NCBI GenBank assembly: GCA_944380695.1
Contig: CALWII010000069.1
Location: 1-6,522, forward strand
DNA from: an uncultured Clostridia bacterium
Lineage (GTDB): Bacteria > Bacillota > Clostridia > Christensenellales > UBA1242
Direction: 5' to 3'
DNA length: 6,522 bases
Shown here: piece after piece, positions 1 through 5,632 of the stretch
Position numbering within the stretch: position 1 is the stretch's first letter
Layout of the letters: each line of letters opens with the position of its first letter
Program-made: the position numbers and the translations under genes
Notes under the pieces: model-generated
The model's input: only the letters and a program-made list of their open reading frames with translations
Told to the model about the DNA's origin: nothing
Databases searched by the model: none

Positions 1-316
1 GAAAATAATCTATAGTTGAAATATTACGCTCCTTGATATAACTAACTAATGATTGAGCAGAACTCTTCGGTCCACAATCGATTAACATAGTTTTCCCGTC
101 ACATAATTCAATCAAAGTCGCATCGCCCTGACCGACATCCACAAAGCTTACTTTTGAAGAAGCAACGATTTCTCTATCATCCCACTTATAAATATACTTT
201 GATATCGGCCTTTCATAAATCAAAACAACAACTAAAAAAGCAATTAAAATTAAACTTAAAATAATTCTAATTGTTAATGATGTTTTAGAAAAATGTTTAA
301 AATTTATTTTTTTCAT
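1..316 (-). CDS. Membrane-anchored ComEC/Rec2-type metallo-beta-lactamase-fold protein (N-terminal part, cut by window edge)
   Basis: Translating the minus strand from the ATG at 314-316 gives 105 residues open to the window edge. Residues 1-13 are basic, about 16-34 form one hydrophobic segment (ending LIAFLVVVLIY), and a soluble domain follows that should lie outside the cell. Residues 57-65 read SFVDVGQGD and 77-82 MLIDCG. These are the opening strands of the MBL hydrolase domain found at the C-terminus of ComEC/Rec2 and in stand-alone relatives. The HxHxDH metal site would lie beyond the edge, so activity cannot be judged. The ATG overlaps the patatin gene's stop codon (ATGA), indicating translational coupling. 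The only Shine-Dalgarno-like sequence is a weak GTGAG about 11 bases upstream. It is the last visible gene of the comEC operon, so a role as an extracellular nuclease or phosphohydrolase in DNA uptake is an inference. Other MBL hydrolase roles are possible. Confidence 0.85.
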   Translation of the reverse strand, partial: MKKINFKHFSKTSLTIRIILSLILIAFLVVVLIYERPISKYIYKWDDREIVASSKVSFVDVGQGDATLIELCDGKTMLIDCGPKSSAQSLVSYIKERNISTIDYF

Positions 317-1143
317 ACAAAATCAATCTCACTTGGGTCAGAATATTTTTTAGATCTAAACGGCTTACGCTTTTTAAATAATTTCATAATTTCCGGCATT
401 GCATCTATTGTGGCGTGATACCCCTCTTCCATCATCTCTTCCAATCCTTCAGCCCGTGAAGCTTTAAACCTTTTTGTCTCTGGGGCAATGACAACATCTG
501 CATTAACATAACCTTTCACTGCATTGCTTTTCATAAGTATTCTAATGGCACAACTTAACACATCAAAAAGTTTTTGCGAATCGGTGCCATAAGTTCTTTC
601 TTTATGACAATCAACAGCAACAACATAGTCACAACCAAAGTATCTGGGTATATCAGCTGGTATAGTGTTTTGCAAACCGCCATCACACAACAACATATCA
701 TCGAACTCAACAGGAACAAAAACTCCTGGTACGCAACACGAACCAGCAATAGCTTTAGCAAGATTACCGTGTGAAATGCAAACCTCTTTTGGAGCTTTTA
801 TATTAACGGCAACTGCTGAAAAAGGTTTTGGAAGGTCTTGAATATTAATATCGCCCAAAACATTTTTTACTAGATTCTGTATGCCATCTGTTTTTGAAGG
901 AACAAGTGGAATTTTGCTAGTTCTTATGTCCTTTGTTTTAATCTTTTTAGCTTCCTCATAAATTTCTTTCCAATTTTTACCCGCGGCAACAAGAGCTCCA
1001 ATAATTGAACCTGCACTAGTCCCTGCGATATAATCAAACTCGAGCCCAAATTCCTGCAAGGCTTTTACAACGCCAATATGTGAAAAGCCTCTGGCACCTC
1101 CGCCACCAAAAACAAGACCGATTTTAGGTTTTCTTTTAAACAT
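313..1143 (-). CDS. Patatin-like phospholipase / lipid acyl hydrolase (RssA-like)
   Basis: This 276-residue protein is a complete bacterial patatin domain. Visible motifs are the glycine-rich oxyanion loop GGGGARG (13-19), the nucleophile elbow GTSAGS (41-46, Ser43), the conserved AGSCCVPGVF stretch (133-142) that family members have as A.S..P..F, and the DGG motif (154-156) supplying catalytic Asp154. The Ser-Asp dyad is therefore intact, and hydrolysis of phospholipid or other acyl esters is expected; the substrate cannot be told. There is no signal peptide or membrane segment, so it is probably cytoplasmic or peripheral to the membrane. The C-terminus (255-266) is lysine/arginine-rich, which could bind acidic lipid headgroups. 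The start is supported by a good site, AAGGAAG, six bases before the ATG; it overlaps the holA stop codon, with an 11-base intergenic gap. The stop overlaps the next gene's ATG. Its link to competence or replication is only positional. Confidence 0.93.
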   Translation of the reverse strand: MFKRKPKIGLVFGGGGARGFSHIGVVKALQEFGLEFDYIAGTSAGSIIGALVAAGKNWKEIYEEAKKIKTKDIRTSKIPLVPSKTDGIQNLVKNVLGDINIQDLPKPFSAVAVNIKAPKEVCISHGNLAKAIAGSCCVPGVFVPVEFDDMLLCDGGLQNTIPADIPRYFGCDYVVAVDCHKERTYGTDSQKLFDVLSCAIRILMKSNAVKGYVNADVVIAPETKRFKASRAEGLEEMMEEGYHATIDAMPEIMKLFKKRKPFRSKKYSDPSEIDFV

Positions 1144-1154
1144 ATTTCACTTCC

Positions 1155-2096
1155 TTAAATATATATTATATCAAAAACTAGAAGATACAATGCATTTGAA
1201 ATTTGCATTTTACCGCATTTTACCAAATAGTCAAGTTCTTCTAAAATAGAATTAATTTTTTTTAATTGTGATTTTGAAAAACCTCTTGCAAGTTGTCTAG
1301 CCTTAACAATTGCATACTCTTTTACGCCCATCAAAGATGCAAGTTCGCTGTTGCTTTGATCTGAAATTGAAGAATAAAATAACCGCCTAAAATGATTAGT
1401 TATTAAAGTAAAAATACCTGGTTCTTTTTCAACTAATTTTAGTATTTTAAGAGCCTTGTTTCCATCTTTATTTGATAAAGCTTCTGTGAGTTGAAAGACA
1501 GAATATTCCGTGTCTTTATTCACGAGCTGTTCAATAGCGCTCTTACCTATTACATCGCTTTGTGTGTCAAAACAAACAATTTTTTGAAGTTCGAGAACGA
1601 TTTTTGTGAGAAAACCATTCGTCGAGTTAATAAGTTCATCTAGTGCTTCATCCGAAATCTGTTTATTTTGTTTTGATAAAATAGCCTTAACTAACTTTTG
1701 CACTGTTGATTTATCCAAACGAGAAGCATCGACAAAAGTAAAACTTCTTTTCAAGTATTCAAAACTTTTATTATAATCTAAAATAACCACGCAAGTCGAT
1801 TTAGGGATTTTCAATAGTAAACTTTCCATATTTTTCTTTTCGGCATCTTTAATCGTAACATTCTTTAAAACGATGAGCCTTTTTAAATCACCAATTGGCA
1901 ACATTTCTGTGGCATTGTACAGTTTTTCTAATGAATAGTTTTCATCATCAAAAAAAGAAATATTAAACTCGTCTACAGTAATTTTGCACGCATTTTTAAT
2001 CATAGAAAGTGCTTTGTCAAACAAATAAAAATCATCACCTTCTACGAGATAAACGCTGGCAATACCTTCACTTAATCTTTTCTTTAAGGTTTTCAA
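1155..2096 (-). CDS. holA: DNA polymerase III subunit delta
   Basis: This 313-residue protein matches HolA (YqeN in Bacillus), the delta subunit of the clamp-loader complex that opens the beta sliding clamp for loading onto primed DNA. Recognisable parts are the N-terminal VYLVEGDDFYLFDKAL (15-30), corresponding to the family's Y.l.G.e.yl...al segment, and the beta-strand CVVILDY (102-108). Further on are the helical block FQLTEALSNKDGNKALKIL (201-219), then FTLITNHFRRLFY (229-241) and the C-terminal helical domain ending near 310. Length is close to the usual 330-350 residues. It starts with TTG, not ATG: the TTG at 2094-2096 overlaps the comEC stop as TTGA and has GGGGG five bases upstream. 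The encoded KKRLSEGIASVYLV is the normal beginning for the family, so no later start fits. The comEC-holA order is a known arrangement in Firmicutes. Expression is presumably coupled to comEC translation. Confidence 0.93.
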   Translation of the reverse strand: MKTLKKRLSEGIASVYLVEGDDFYLFDKALSMIKNACKITVDEFNISFFDDENYSLEKLYNATEMLPIGDLKRLIVLKNVTIKDAEKKNMESLLLKIPKSTCVVILDYNKSFEYLKRSFTFVDASRLDKSTVQKLVKAILSKQNKQISDEALDELINSTNGFLTKIVLELQKIVCFDTQSDVIGKSAIEQLVNKDTEYSVFQLTEALSNKDGNKALKILKLVEKEPGIFTLITNHFRRLFYSSISDQSNSELASLMGVKEYAIVKARQLARGFSKSQLKKINSILEELDYLVKCGKMQISNALYLLVFDIIYI

Positions 2097-4120
2097 TCAA
2101 GCCCCCATACAGTATTATTATTGAAAGAGTAAACGAAATTTCCTAATTTTTGTGTTGAAAAATCGACATTTTGATTTTCTTTATCACTCGCCGTAACAAA
2201 ATTGTGCGATGCAGAAAACTCATAGCCATTAACAAAAACAAAATCAAAATCATTGCTTGTCAATATCTCGTCAATCTTTTCTTTTTCATTATAACTTATT
2301 GAGAAATTATTTGCAAAGAAAATTTTATACCCATCAAAATCTATTATAAAATTTTCTTCATCAACCGAATAAATAAAATCACCTATACTGCCATCGCCCG
2401 CTTTTAAATTTAGAGAACCTTCTACTTCTTTTGAACTTCCAATGACAAAATCGATTTTTTGAACACCAGAAACAAAATAAAAATTTTCAAAATCGAAGTT
2501 AGGTGTTGAAAGACATAATGTTTGACCAGAAGAACTTTCAATCACTGCGCAACATTCACTATAGCTTGACAATATGTAAATTTGTGAACCCCGATTATAA
2601 AAGACAGGTGTAATTGCAGTAAAGAGACAAAACAGCAAAGATAAAAGGGTTGTAATAACATATTTAACTTTTACTGATGCCATAAAAAAATAGCTAGCGA
2701 CCAAACAAATCATATAAATGATAGTTACTTCTAAAACATTTAAACTGTTTAATTGTATTTGTAATTCTGTAGATGAAAAGAAATGAGATATTTTATAAAT
2801 AAGGTTTAGCCCAAAATCTTCTATAATTAACAAGTGCCCAGCAGACGGAATTATCATTGAAATCAGCACCAAAACAATTAACATAGGAAACAAAATAGCA
2901 AATATAGGCACGATTATCAAATTAGTAAAGAAGCTTAACAAATTTAAACTGCTGAACATAGACGCAAGAAAAGGCAATATGCCAATTTGTGTCGCAAATG
3001 ATAATGCAAATGCGTCAGCCACTTTTCTTGGCAAAATTTTTCTCAAACCTTTTGCAAAAATTGGATGTAAAATAAATATCGCCGCAACACACGCATAACT
3101 CATCAAAAATCCCACATCAAATGCTGACAATGGCGAACAAAAAAGTGTAATGATTCCTGCAACAGATAGTGCCGTCAAACCATCATAATTCCTACCAAAT
3201 AAATTCGCAGCAATTAAAATTAAGCCCATAATAACTGCTCTAGTAACAGAAGGTGTAAAGTTACAAATGTAAGCATAAAACAATAACGAACAAAGAGACA
3301 ACCCAAAATTTACAAAACGGTTTACTTTCAATTTTTTTAATATCCAGGCTATTAAGCCGGCAAAAAATGTTATATGTAATCCTGACACAGAAAGTATATG
3401 AATAACACCAGAACTTTGATATGCATTAGTAATCTCATAATTGATTAAAGATTTATCGCCAGTCAAAACTGCAAAAGCAACGCTGGCCGTATTTTCGTCC
3501 ATATTTTCACAAAGTATGTCTTTAACTTTGGCTCTAACTTTCTCATCAAATTTTAAATCTCCACTTACGAGAGTCAACTCATCACCTTGCAAAAAGGTAG
3601 AATAAGCGACCGAGGATCTTAATGCCCAAGTATTAAAGGATTTTAGAGTAAAAAGCTCAACTTTTTCGAGTTCACATTCACAAGTCAAAAAGTCTCCTGC
3701 TTTAATTTCCTCTTTAGCGTTCCAAACTCTAACACTAACATTGTTTATCTTTTCTCCATCTGCAAAAACATCTTCCAAAATTAAAGAATAACCGTTATCG
3801 GAAGACTCCAAGTCATCGCTAACTCTACCGCTTATAGTTACCCGAGCAAAGTCTGGTCCAGAAAAATGATTGTAATGTAAAAAATAAGCACCGTTACCCA
3901 AAAGAAAAAAGCACACACATAACATAAGAAACAAAAACTTTCTTCGTATAAGAGAATAAACTAAAATCGAAGCAAATGTTAAACTAACCAGAACAATAAA
4001 GAAGATATCGCCACCATAAAGAAATCTGCAGGCAGTTATACCAAAAAGAAAACTTAAAAATACCACTACAATAGGTCTAAAATTTATTTTGAAAAGTGGT
4101 TTTATATGTGACAACATCAT
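2093..4120 (-). CDS. comEC: ComEC/Rec2 family DNA-uptake channel protein with a degenerate MBL-like C-terminus
   Basis: This 675-residue polytopic membrane protein is the presumed channel that carries single-stranded DNA across the membrane during transformation. Layout: N-terminal membrane segments (about 16-34, 39-57, 62-81); a soluble DUF4131/OB-like region (about 90-185); the Competence domain (about 210-485) with GDKS (221-224), HILSVSGLHIT (241-251), TPSVTRAVIM (289-298), FDVGFLMSYA (334-343) and ILPFLASMFSSLNLLSFFTN (381-400); a last helix (487-506); then a soluble C-terminal domain (510-675). That domain follows the MBL layout, but IYILSSYSEC (514-523) stands where active homologues have V.FLDVGQGD, and FVIGSSKEVEG (558-568) stands where the THxHxDHxGG metal motif belongs, so metal binding looks lost. 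The start is ATGATG at 4120-4115 with no clear Shine-Dalgarno sequence; either Met could be used. Both flanking links indicate it is the first gene of the operon. Confidence 0.93.
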   Translation of the reverse strand: MMLSHIKPLFKINFRPIVVVFLSFLFGITACRFLYGGDIFFIVLVSLTFASILVYSLIRRKFLFLMLCVCFFLLGNGAYFLHYNHFSGPDFARVTISGRVSDDLESSDNGYSLILEDVFADGEKINNVSVRVWNAKEEIKAGDFLTCECELEKVELFTLKSFNTWALRSSVAYSTFLQGDELTLVSGDLKFDEKVRAKVKDILCENMDENTASVAFAVLTGDKSLINYEITNAYQSSGVIHILSVSGLHITFFAGLIAWILKKLKVNRFVNFGLSLCSLLFYAYICNFTPSVTRAVIMGLILIAANLFGRNYDGLTALSVAGIITLFCSPLSAFDVGFLMSYACVAAIFILHPIFAKGLRKILPRKVADAFALSFATQIGILPFLASMFSSLNLLSFFTNLIIVPIFAILFPMLIVLVLISMIIPSAGHLLIIEDFGLNLIYKISHFFSSTELQIQLNSLNVLEVTIIYMICLVASYFFMASVKVKYVITTLLSLLFCLFTAITPVFYNRGSQIYILSSYSECCAVIESSSGQTLCLSTPNFDFENFYFVSGVQKIDFVIGSSKEVEGSLNLKAGDGSIGDFIYSVDEENFIIDFDGYKIFFANNFSISYNEKEKIDEILTSNDFDFVFVNGYEFSASHNFVTASDKENQNVDFSTQKLGNFVYSFNNNTVWGLD
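2102..2106 (-). promoter_or_regulatory. Ribosome binding site deciding the holA TTG start
   Basis: GGGGG on the minus strand lies five bases upstream of the TTG at 2096, inside the last codons of comEC. It supports use of the TTG start, together with the overlapping stop codon. The string is also forced by Trp-Gly codons of comEC, so it is suggestive rather than decisive. Confidence 0.5.
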
Positions 4121-4130
4121 TCCGAGTTAA

Positions 4131-4158
4131 ATTTTACAAAATTCTTTTATTTTCGCAA
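4131..4158 (-). promoter_or_regulatory. Possible promoter of the comEC operon
   Basis: On the minus strand TTGCGA (4158-4153) is followed after 16 bases by TAAAAT (4136-4131), a fair sigma-A match (4/6 and 5/6). Transcription would begin around 4124, only a few bases before the ATGATG start, giving an almost leaderless mRNA; that agrees with the missing Shine-Dalgarno site. An alternative -10, TATATT (4174-4169), would give a leader of about 40 bases but has a poor -35. The region is so AT-rich that chance matches are likely. Confidence 0.35.
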
Positions 4159-4161
4159 AAT
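4131..4161. repeat. Two related AT-rich palindromes in the comEC / toxin-antitoxin divergent region
   Basis: ATTTT-AC-AAAAT (4131-4142) and ATTTT-CGC-AAAAT (4149-4161) are two inverted repeats with identical 5-base arms, 18 bases apart start to start. They cover the proposed comEC promoter and lie 71 bases or more upstream of the antitoxin start. They could be operator sites for a dimeric repressor, for example the cassette's own antitoxin. Base composition makes this a weak case. Confidence 0.3.
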
Positions 4162-4218
4162 GAAAATGAATATAAAACGCCAAATTTCTCACTCTAAAAG
4201 CGATTAAAAGATATAGAT

Positions 4219-4225
4219 GAGGGAG
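4219..4225 (+). promoter_or_regulatory. Ribosome binding site deciding the antitoxin-like gene start
   Basis: GAGGGAG lies six bases before the ATG at 4232. An in-frame ATG at 4217 overlaps this very site and has no good site of its own, so translation should begin at 4232. Confidence 0.75.
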
Positions 4226-4231
4226 ATAATT

Positions 4232-4468
4232 ATGTCAAAAAACAGAAAAAACAGAAAAAAAGATGTCCTTTCTACACAAGAAGATGACAGAACTTGCCAC
4301 GATTTTTCGAATTTTGCAAAGTTGGAAACTTCTCAATCAAAATGTCATAAAATGCTAACAGATAAAGATTTTATCTTGCCAGAAGAAGTGCTAAAAGAGT
4401 TAGAAGCTCTTGAAATTGCTGATTTAACGGATTTTTGGAATAGGAGTTATGGAGGAACAAACAGTTAA
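4232..4468 (+). CDS. Small basic/acidic protein, putative antitoxin partner of MazF (unrecognised family)
   Basis: This 78-residue protein lies directly upstream of, and overlaps by 20 bases, the MazF toxin gene, the usual position of a MazE-type antitoxin. I do not recognise its family. The N-terminus is strongly basic (KNRKNRKK, 3-10), which could bind nucleic acid. The centre has two Cys-His pairs (C22-H23 and C38-H39, 14 residues between). The C-terminal half is acidic and probably helical ([20 protein letters not shown], 49-68) followed by W69, resembling the acidic, aromatic toxin-binding tails of MazE proteins. No ribbon-helix-helix pattern like that of Bacillus EndoAI, and no AbrB/SpoVT pattern like that of E. 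coli MazE, can be made out. The antitoxin role is inferred from position, overlap and tail character. The start at 4232 is chosen for its Shine-Dalgarno site; the in-frame ATG at 4217 would add five residues. Confidence 0.7.
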   Translation: MSKNRKNRKKDVLSTQEDDRTCHDFSNFAKLETSQSKCHKMLTDKDFILPEEVLKELEALEIADLTDFWNRSYGGTNS

Positions 4469-4811
4469 ACGCGGAGAAATATATATGGCAGATTTAAGCC
4501 CGGTTATAGGAAGCGAGCAAGGAGGCGTGCGCCCTGTTCTTATCATACAAAATAATGTTGGCAACAAATACTCACCCACTGTAATAGTAACGGCCATAAC
4601 AAGTAAACTAGGTAAAGCCAAACTCCCAACTCACATAGAATTACAAAGCGAAAAATATAATCTACCAAAAGACTCCGTTGTATTATTAGAACAAATTAGA
4701 ACTCTTGACAAAAGAAGACTAAAAGAAAAAATCACTTCTTTAGAAGAAGGCAAAATGAAAGAAATAAATCGAGCGATACTTATTTCTTTGGGATTTGCAG
4801 AAAAAAATTAA
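4449..4811 (+). CDS. mazF: MazF/EndoA (NdoA, PemK-family) mRNA interferase toxin
   Basis: This 120-residue protein is a full-length, very well conserved type II toxin of the EndoA/NdoA branch. Signature stretches are [20 protein letters not shown] (6-25), [15 protein letters not shown] (25-39), [20 protein letters not shown] (42-61) and [13 protein letters not shown] (79-91). Arg28 and Thr51 align with the catalytic Arg25 and Thr48 of Bacillus subtilis EndoA, so the site-specific endoribonuclease should be active. Dimerisation and inhibition by the upstream partner are expected from the family; cleavage specificity cannot be read from sequence. The start lies inside the antitoxin-like gene, with TAGGAG only two bases before the ATG, an unusually short spacing that may keep toxin synthesis low and dependent on upstream translation. 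Met13 is too late, since it would remove the conserved KRG segment. Confidence 0.95.
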   Translation: MEEQTVKRGEIYMADLSPVIGSEQGGVRPVLIIQNNVGNKYSPTVIVTAITSKLGKAKLPTHIELQSEKYNLPKDSVVLLEQIRTLDKRRLKEKITSLEEGKMKEINRAILISLGFAEKN

Positions 4812-4824
4812 AAAACTGATCTAG

Positions 4825-4861
4825 AAAAAATTTACCATACAAAACTTTATAAAAGTTGTAT
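4825..4861 (-). terminator. Weak hairpin between convergent mazF and ogt, possible ogt terminator
   Basis: An AT-rich hairpin (arms within 4837-4848 and 4852-4861, about 10 base pairs with a two-base bulge) is followed on the minus strand by GGTAAA and then six T (4830-4825). It could end ogt transcription. On the plus strand the hairpin is followed by A-rich sequence, so it is a poor terminator for mazF. The low GC of the stem and the spacer make it doubtful. Confidence 0.3.
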
Positions 4862-4913
4862 AAAAATTAATTAAAAATTAGTAAATTTATTTTACTCTTA
4901 TATAACTATGTTG

Positions 4914-5384
4914 TTAGGCTTTAAATGTGACTCGTTCCAAATTCAATAAAGCCCTTTTTTTATTTAAACCCCAAGCATAACCAACTAGGGTAAAATTTGC
5001 ACCTAAAACTCTGTGGCAAGGGATTAGGATTGCAATTTTGTTTTTAGACACAGCACGAGCTATAGCCCTTGCGGATGTTTTGATACCAAAAGTTTGAAAA
5101 TATTTCTCTGCCAATTGACCATATGTAATATATTCCCCGTATGGAATATCCCTTAAAATTAGCCAAACATTTTTTTGATATTGTGTTCCTTCTGGATTGA
5201 TTTTTATTAAAGTGTTTGTTGCATTACAAGCGAAATAATCATTTAACCACTCTTTTGTTTTATCAATAATAGGACAGGTCACACTTTCACAACTAGTTTC
5301 ATCAAAATACATCTCTTTAATTGCATCGCCATCACTTAAAATTTTGATTTTGCCTATCGGTGAAACATAATAAGAAAAAAACAT
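4914..5384 (-). CDS. ogt: Methylated-DNA--[protein]-cysteine S-methyltransferase
   Basis: This 156-residue suicide DNA-repair protein transfers the methyl group from O6-methylguanine to its own cysteine. The active-site motif IPCHRV is at residues 121-126 (Cys123). The arginine-finger/Asn-hinge segment ARAIARAVSKN is at 105-115, the DNA-binding YITYGQLAEKYF at 85-96, and the C-terminal VGYAWGLNKKRALLNLE at 134-150 matches the family's GY..GL..K..LL..E. The N-terminal strand region (MFFSYYVSPIGKIKI) is the usual short Ogt/YbaZ-side domain, so the length is normal and the protein complete. The ATG at 5384 has GGGGA six bases upstream. The frame stays open for 35 further codons, but that part is the tRNA-Glu gene and its terminator and is not protein. 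The ribosome site lies just after the tRNA terminator's T-run, so ogt may depend on read-through from the tRNA promoter or on a promoter not visible here. Confidence 0.93.
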   Translation of the reverse strand: MFFSYYVSPIGKIKILSDGDAIKEMYFDETSCESVTCPIIDKTKEWLNDYFACNATNTLIKINPEGTQYQKNVWLILRDIPYGEYITYGQLAEKYFQTFGIKTSARAIARAVSKNKIAILIPCHRVLGANFTLVGYAWGLNKKRALLNLERVTFKA

Positions 5385-5396
5385 AAATTTCCCCAC

Positions 5397-5421
5397 AAAA
5401 AAAGCAATCTTTAGATTGCTT
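5397..5421 (-). terminator. Rho-independent terminator of tRNA-Glu, placed just before ogt
   Basis: On the minus strand AAGCAATC (5421-5414), loop TAAA, GATTGCTT (5409-5402) form a perfect 8-base-pair stem that runs into a T-run (seven T at 5403-5397). The first stem base is the final A of the encoded CCA end of the tRNA. The stem is moderately AT-rich, so some read-through into ogt is plausible; the ogt ribosome site starts only a few bases later. Confidence 0.85.
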
Positions 5422-5495
5422 GGTAGCCCATAGGAGAATCGAACTCCTGATTCCACCGTGAGAGGGTGGCGTCTTAACCACTTGACCAATGGGCC
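5421..5495 (-). tRNA. tRNA-Glu (anticodon CUC), CCA encoded
   Basis: A complete 72-base cloverleaf plus CCA can be folded on the minus strand. The acceptor stem is GGCCCAT/ATGGGCT with a G-U at the first pair, the D arm is GTC/GAC, the anticodon stem CCACC/GGTGG carries loop CTCTCAC, the variable loop is AATC, and the T arm is AGGAG-TTCGATT-CTCCT. The discriminator is A, followed by encoded CCA (5423-5421). Anticodon CTC lies at 5462-5460, with T33 before and A37 after it, so it reads GAG. The body sequence (GGCCCATTGGTCAAG start, C-C-stem anticodon arm, GGGCT end) is the usual bacterial tRNA-Glu. It has its own promoter upstream and a terminator touching its 3' end, so it is transcribed as a single-tRNA unit. 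Confidence 0.96.
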
Positions 5496-5513
5496 ATTAC
5501 TTTATGCGAAATA

Positions 5514-5542
5514 ATTTTAACAAAATTTTATAAAAATAGCAA
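5514..5542 (-). promoter_or_regulatory. Promoter of tRNA-Glu
   Basis: On the minus strand TTGCTA (5542-5537), a 17-base spacer, and TAAAAT (5519-5514) preceded by TGT (extended -10) make a strong sigma-A-type promoter. Predicted transcription starts near 5507, about 11 bases before the mature tRNA 5' end, as expected for a tRNA gene. Confidence 0.75.
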
Positions 5543-5553
5543 GGGTTTTTGCT
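5532..5553 (-). terminator. Possible weak terminator of the P-type ATPase gene
   Basis: Minus-strand AGCAA (5553-5549), loop AAACCC, TTGCT (5542-5538), then A and five T (5536-5532) could form a small terminator about 80 bases after the ATPase stop. The stem is only five base pairs. Its second arm is also the -35 element of the tRNA promoter. Confidence 0.3.
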
Positions 5554-5632
5554 TAATTTATTATTTCACATAAAATTTTTATAGTTACAACTACACCAGT
5601 CATAGCACAATCATTAACCACAGAGGAATTCG

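Noticed and set aside
555..774. Two short open frames (one on each strand) within the patatin gene
   Set aside because: Both are shadows of the conserved patatin coding frame with no supporting features.
4171..4176. TATAAA as a -10 box for the toxin-antitoxin genes
   Set aside because: No acceptable -35 lies 16-18 bases upstream and no TGn extension is present; in such AT-rich sequence the hexamer alone is not evidence. The true promoter of the cassette was not identified.
4217..4231. Upstream in-frame ATG adding five residues to the antitoxin-like protein
   Set aside because: The ATG overlaps the Shine-Dalgarno sequence that serves the ATG at 4232 and has no site of its own.
4424..4621. 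Minus-strand open frame of 65 codons opposite mazF
   Set aside because: It is antisense to strongly conserved mazF and has no independent support.
4861..4898. Repeated TTAAAAATTA and small inverted repeat AGTAAA/TTTACT between mazF and ogt
   Set aside because: They are very short and almost purely A/T; they are expected by chance and lack a T-run in the right place.
5385..5489. N-terminal extension of the ogt frame (35 codons upstream of the chosen start)
   Set aside because: The extension is the translation of the tRNA-Glu gene and its terminator. The Met at 5384 has a good ribosome site and begins exactly where the family begins.
5421..5495. tRNA-Glu as an attachment site for an integrated element
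   Set aside because: No integrase, no second copy of the tRNA 3' end and no foreign-looking genes are present in the window.
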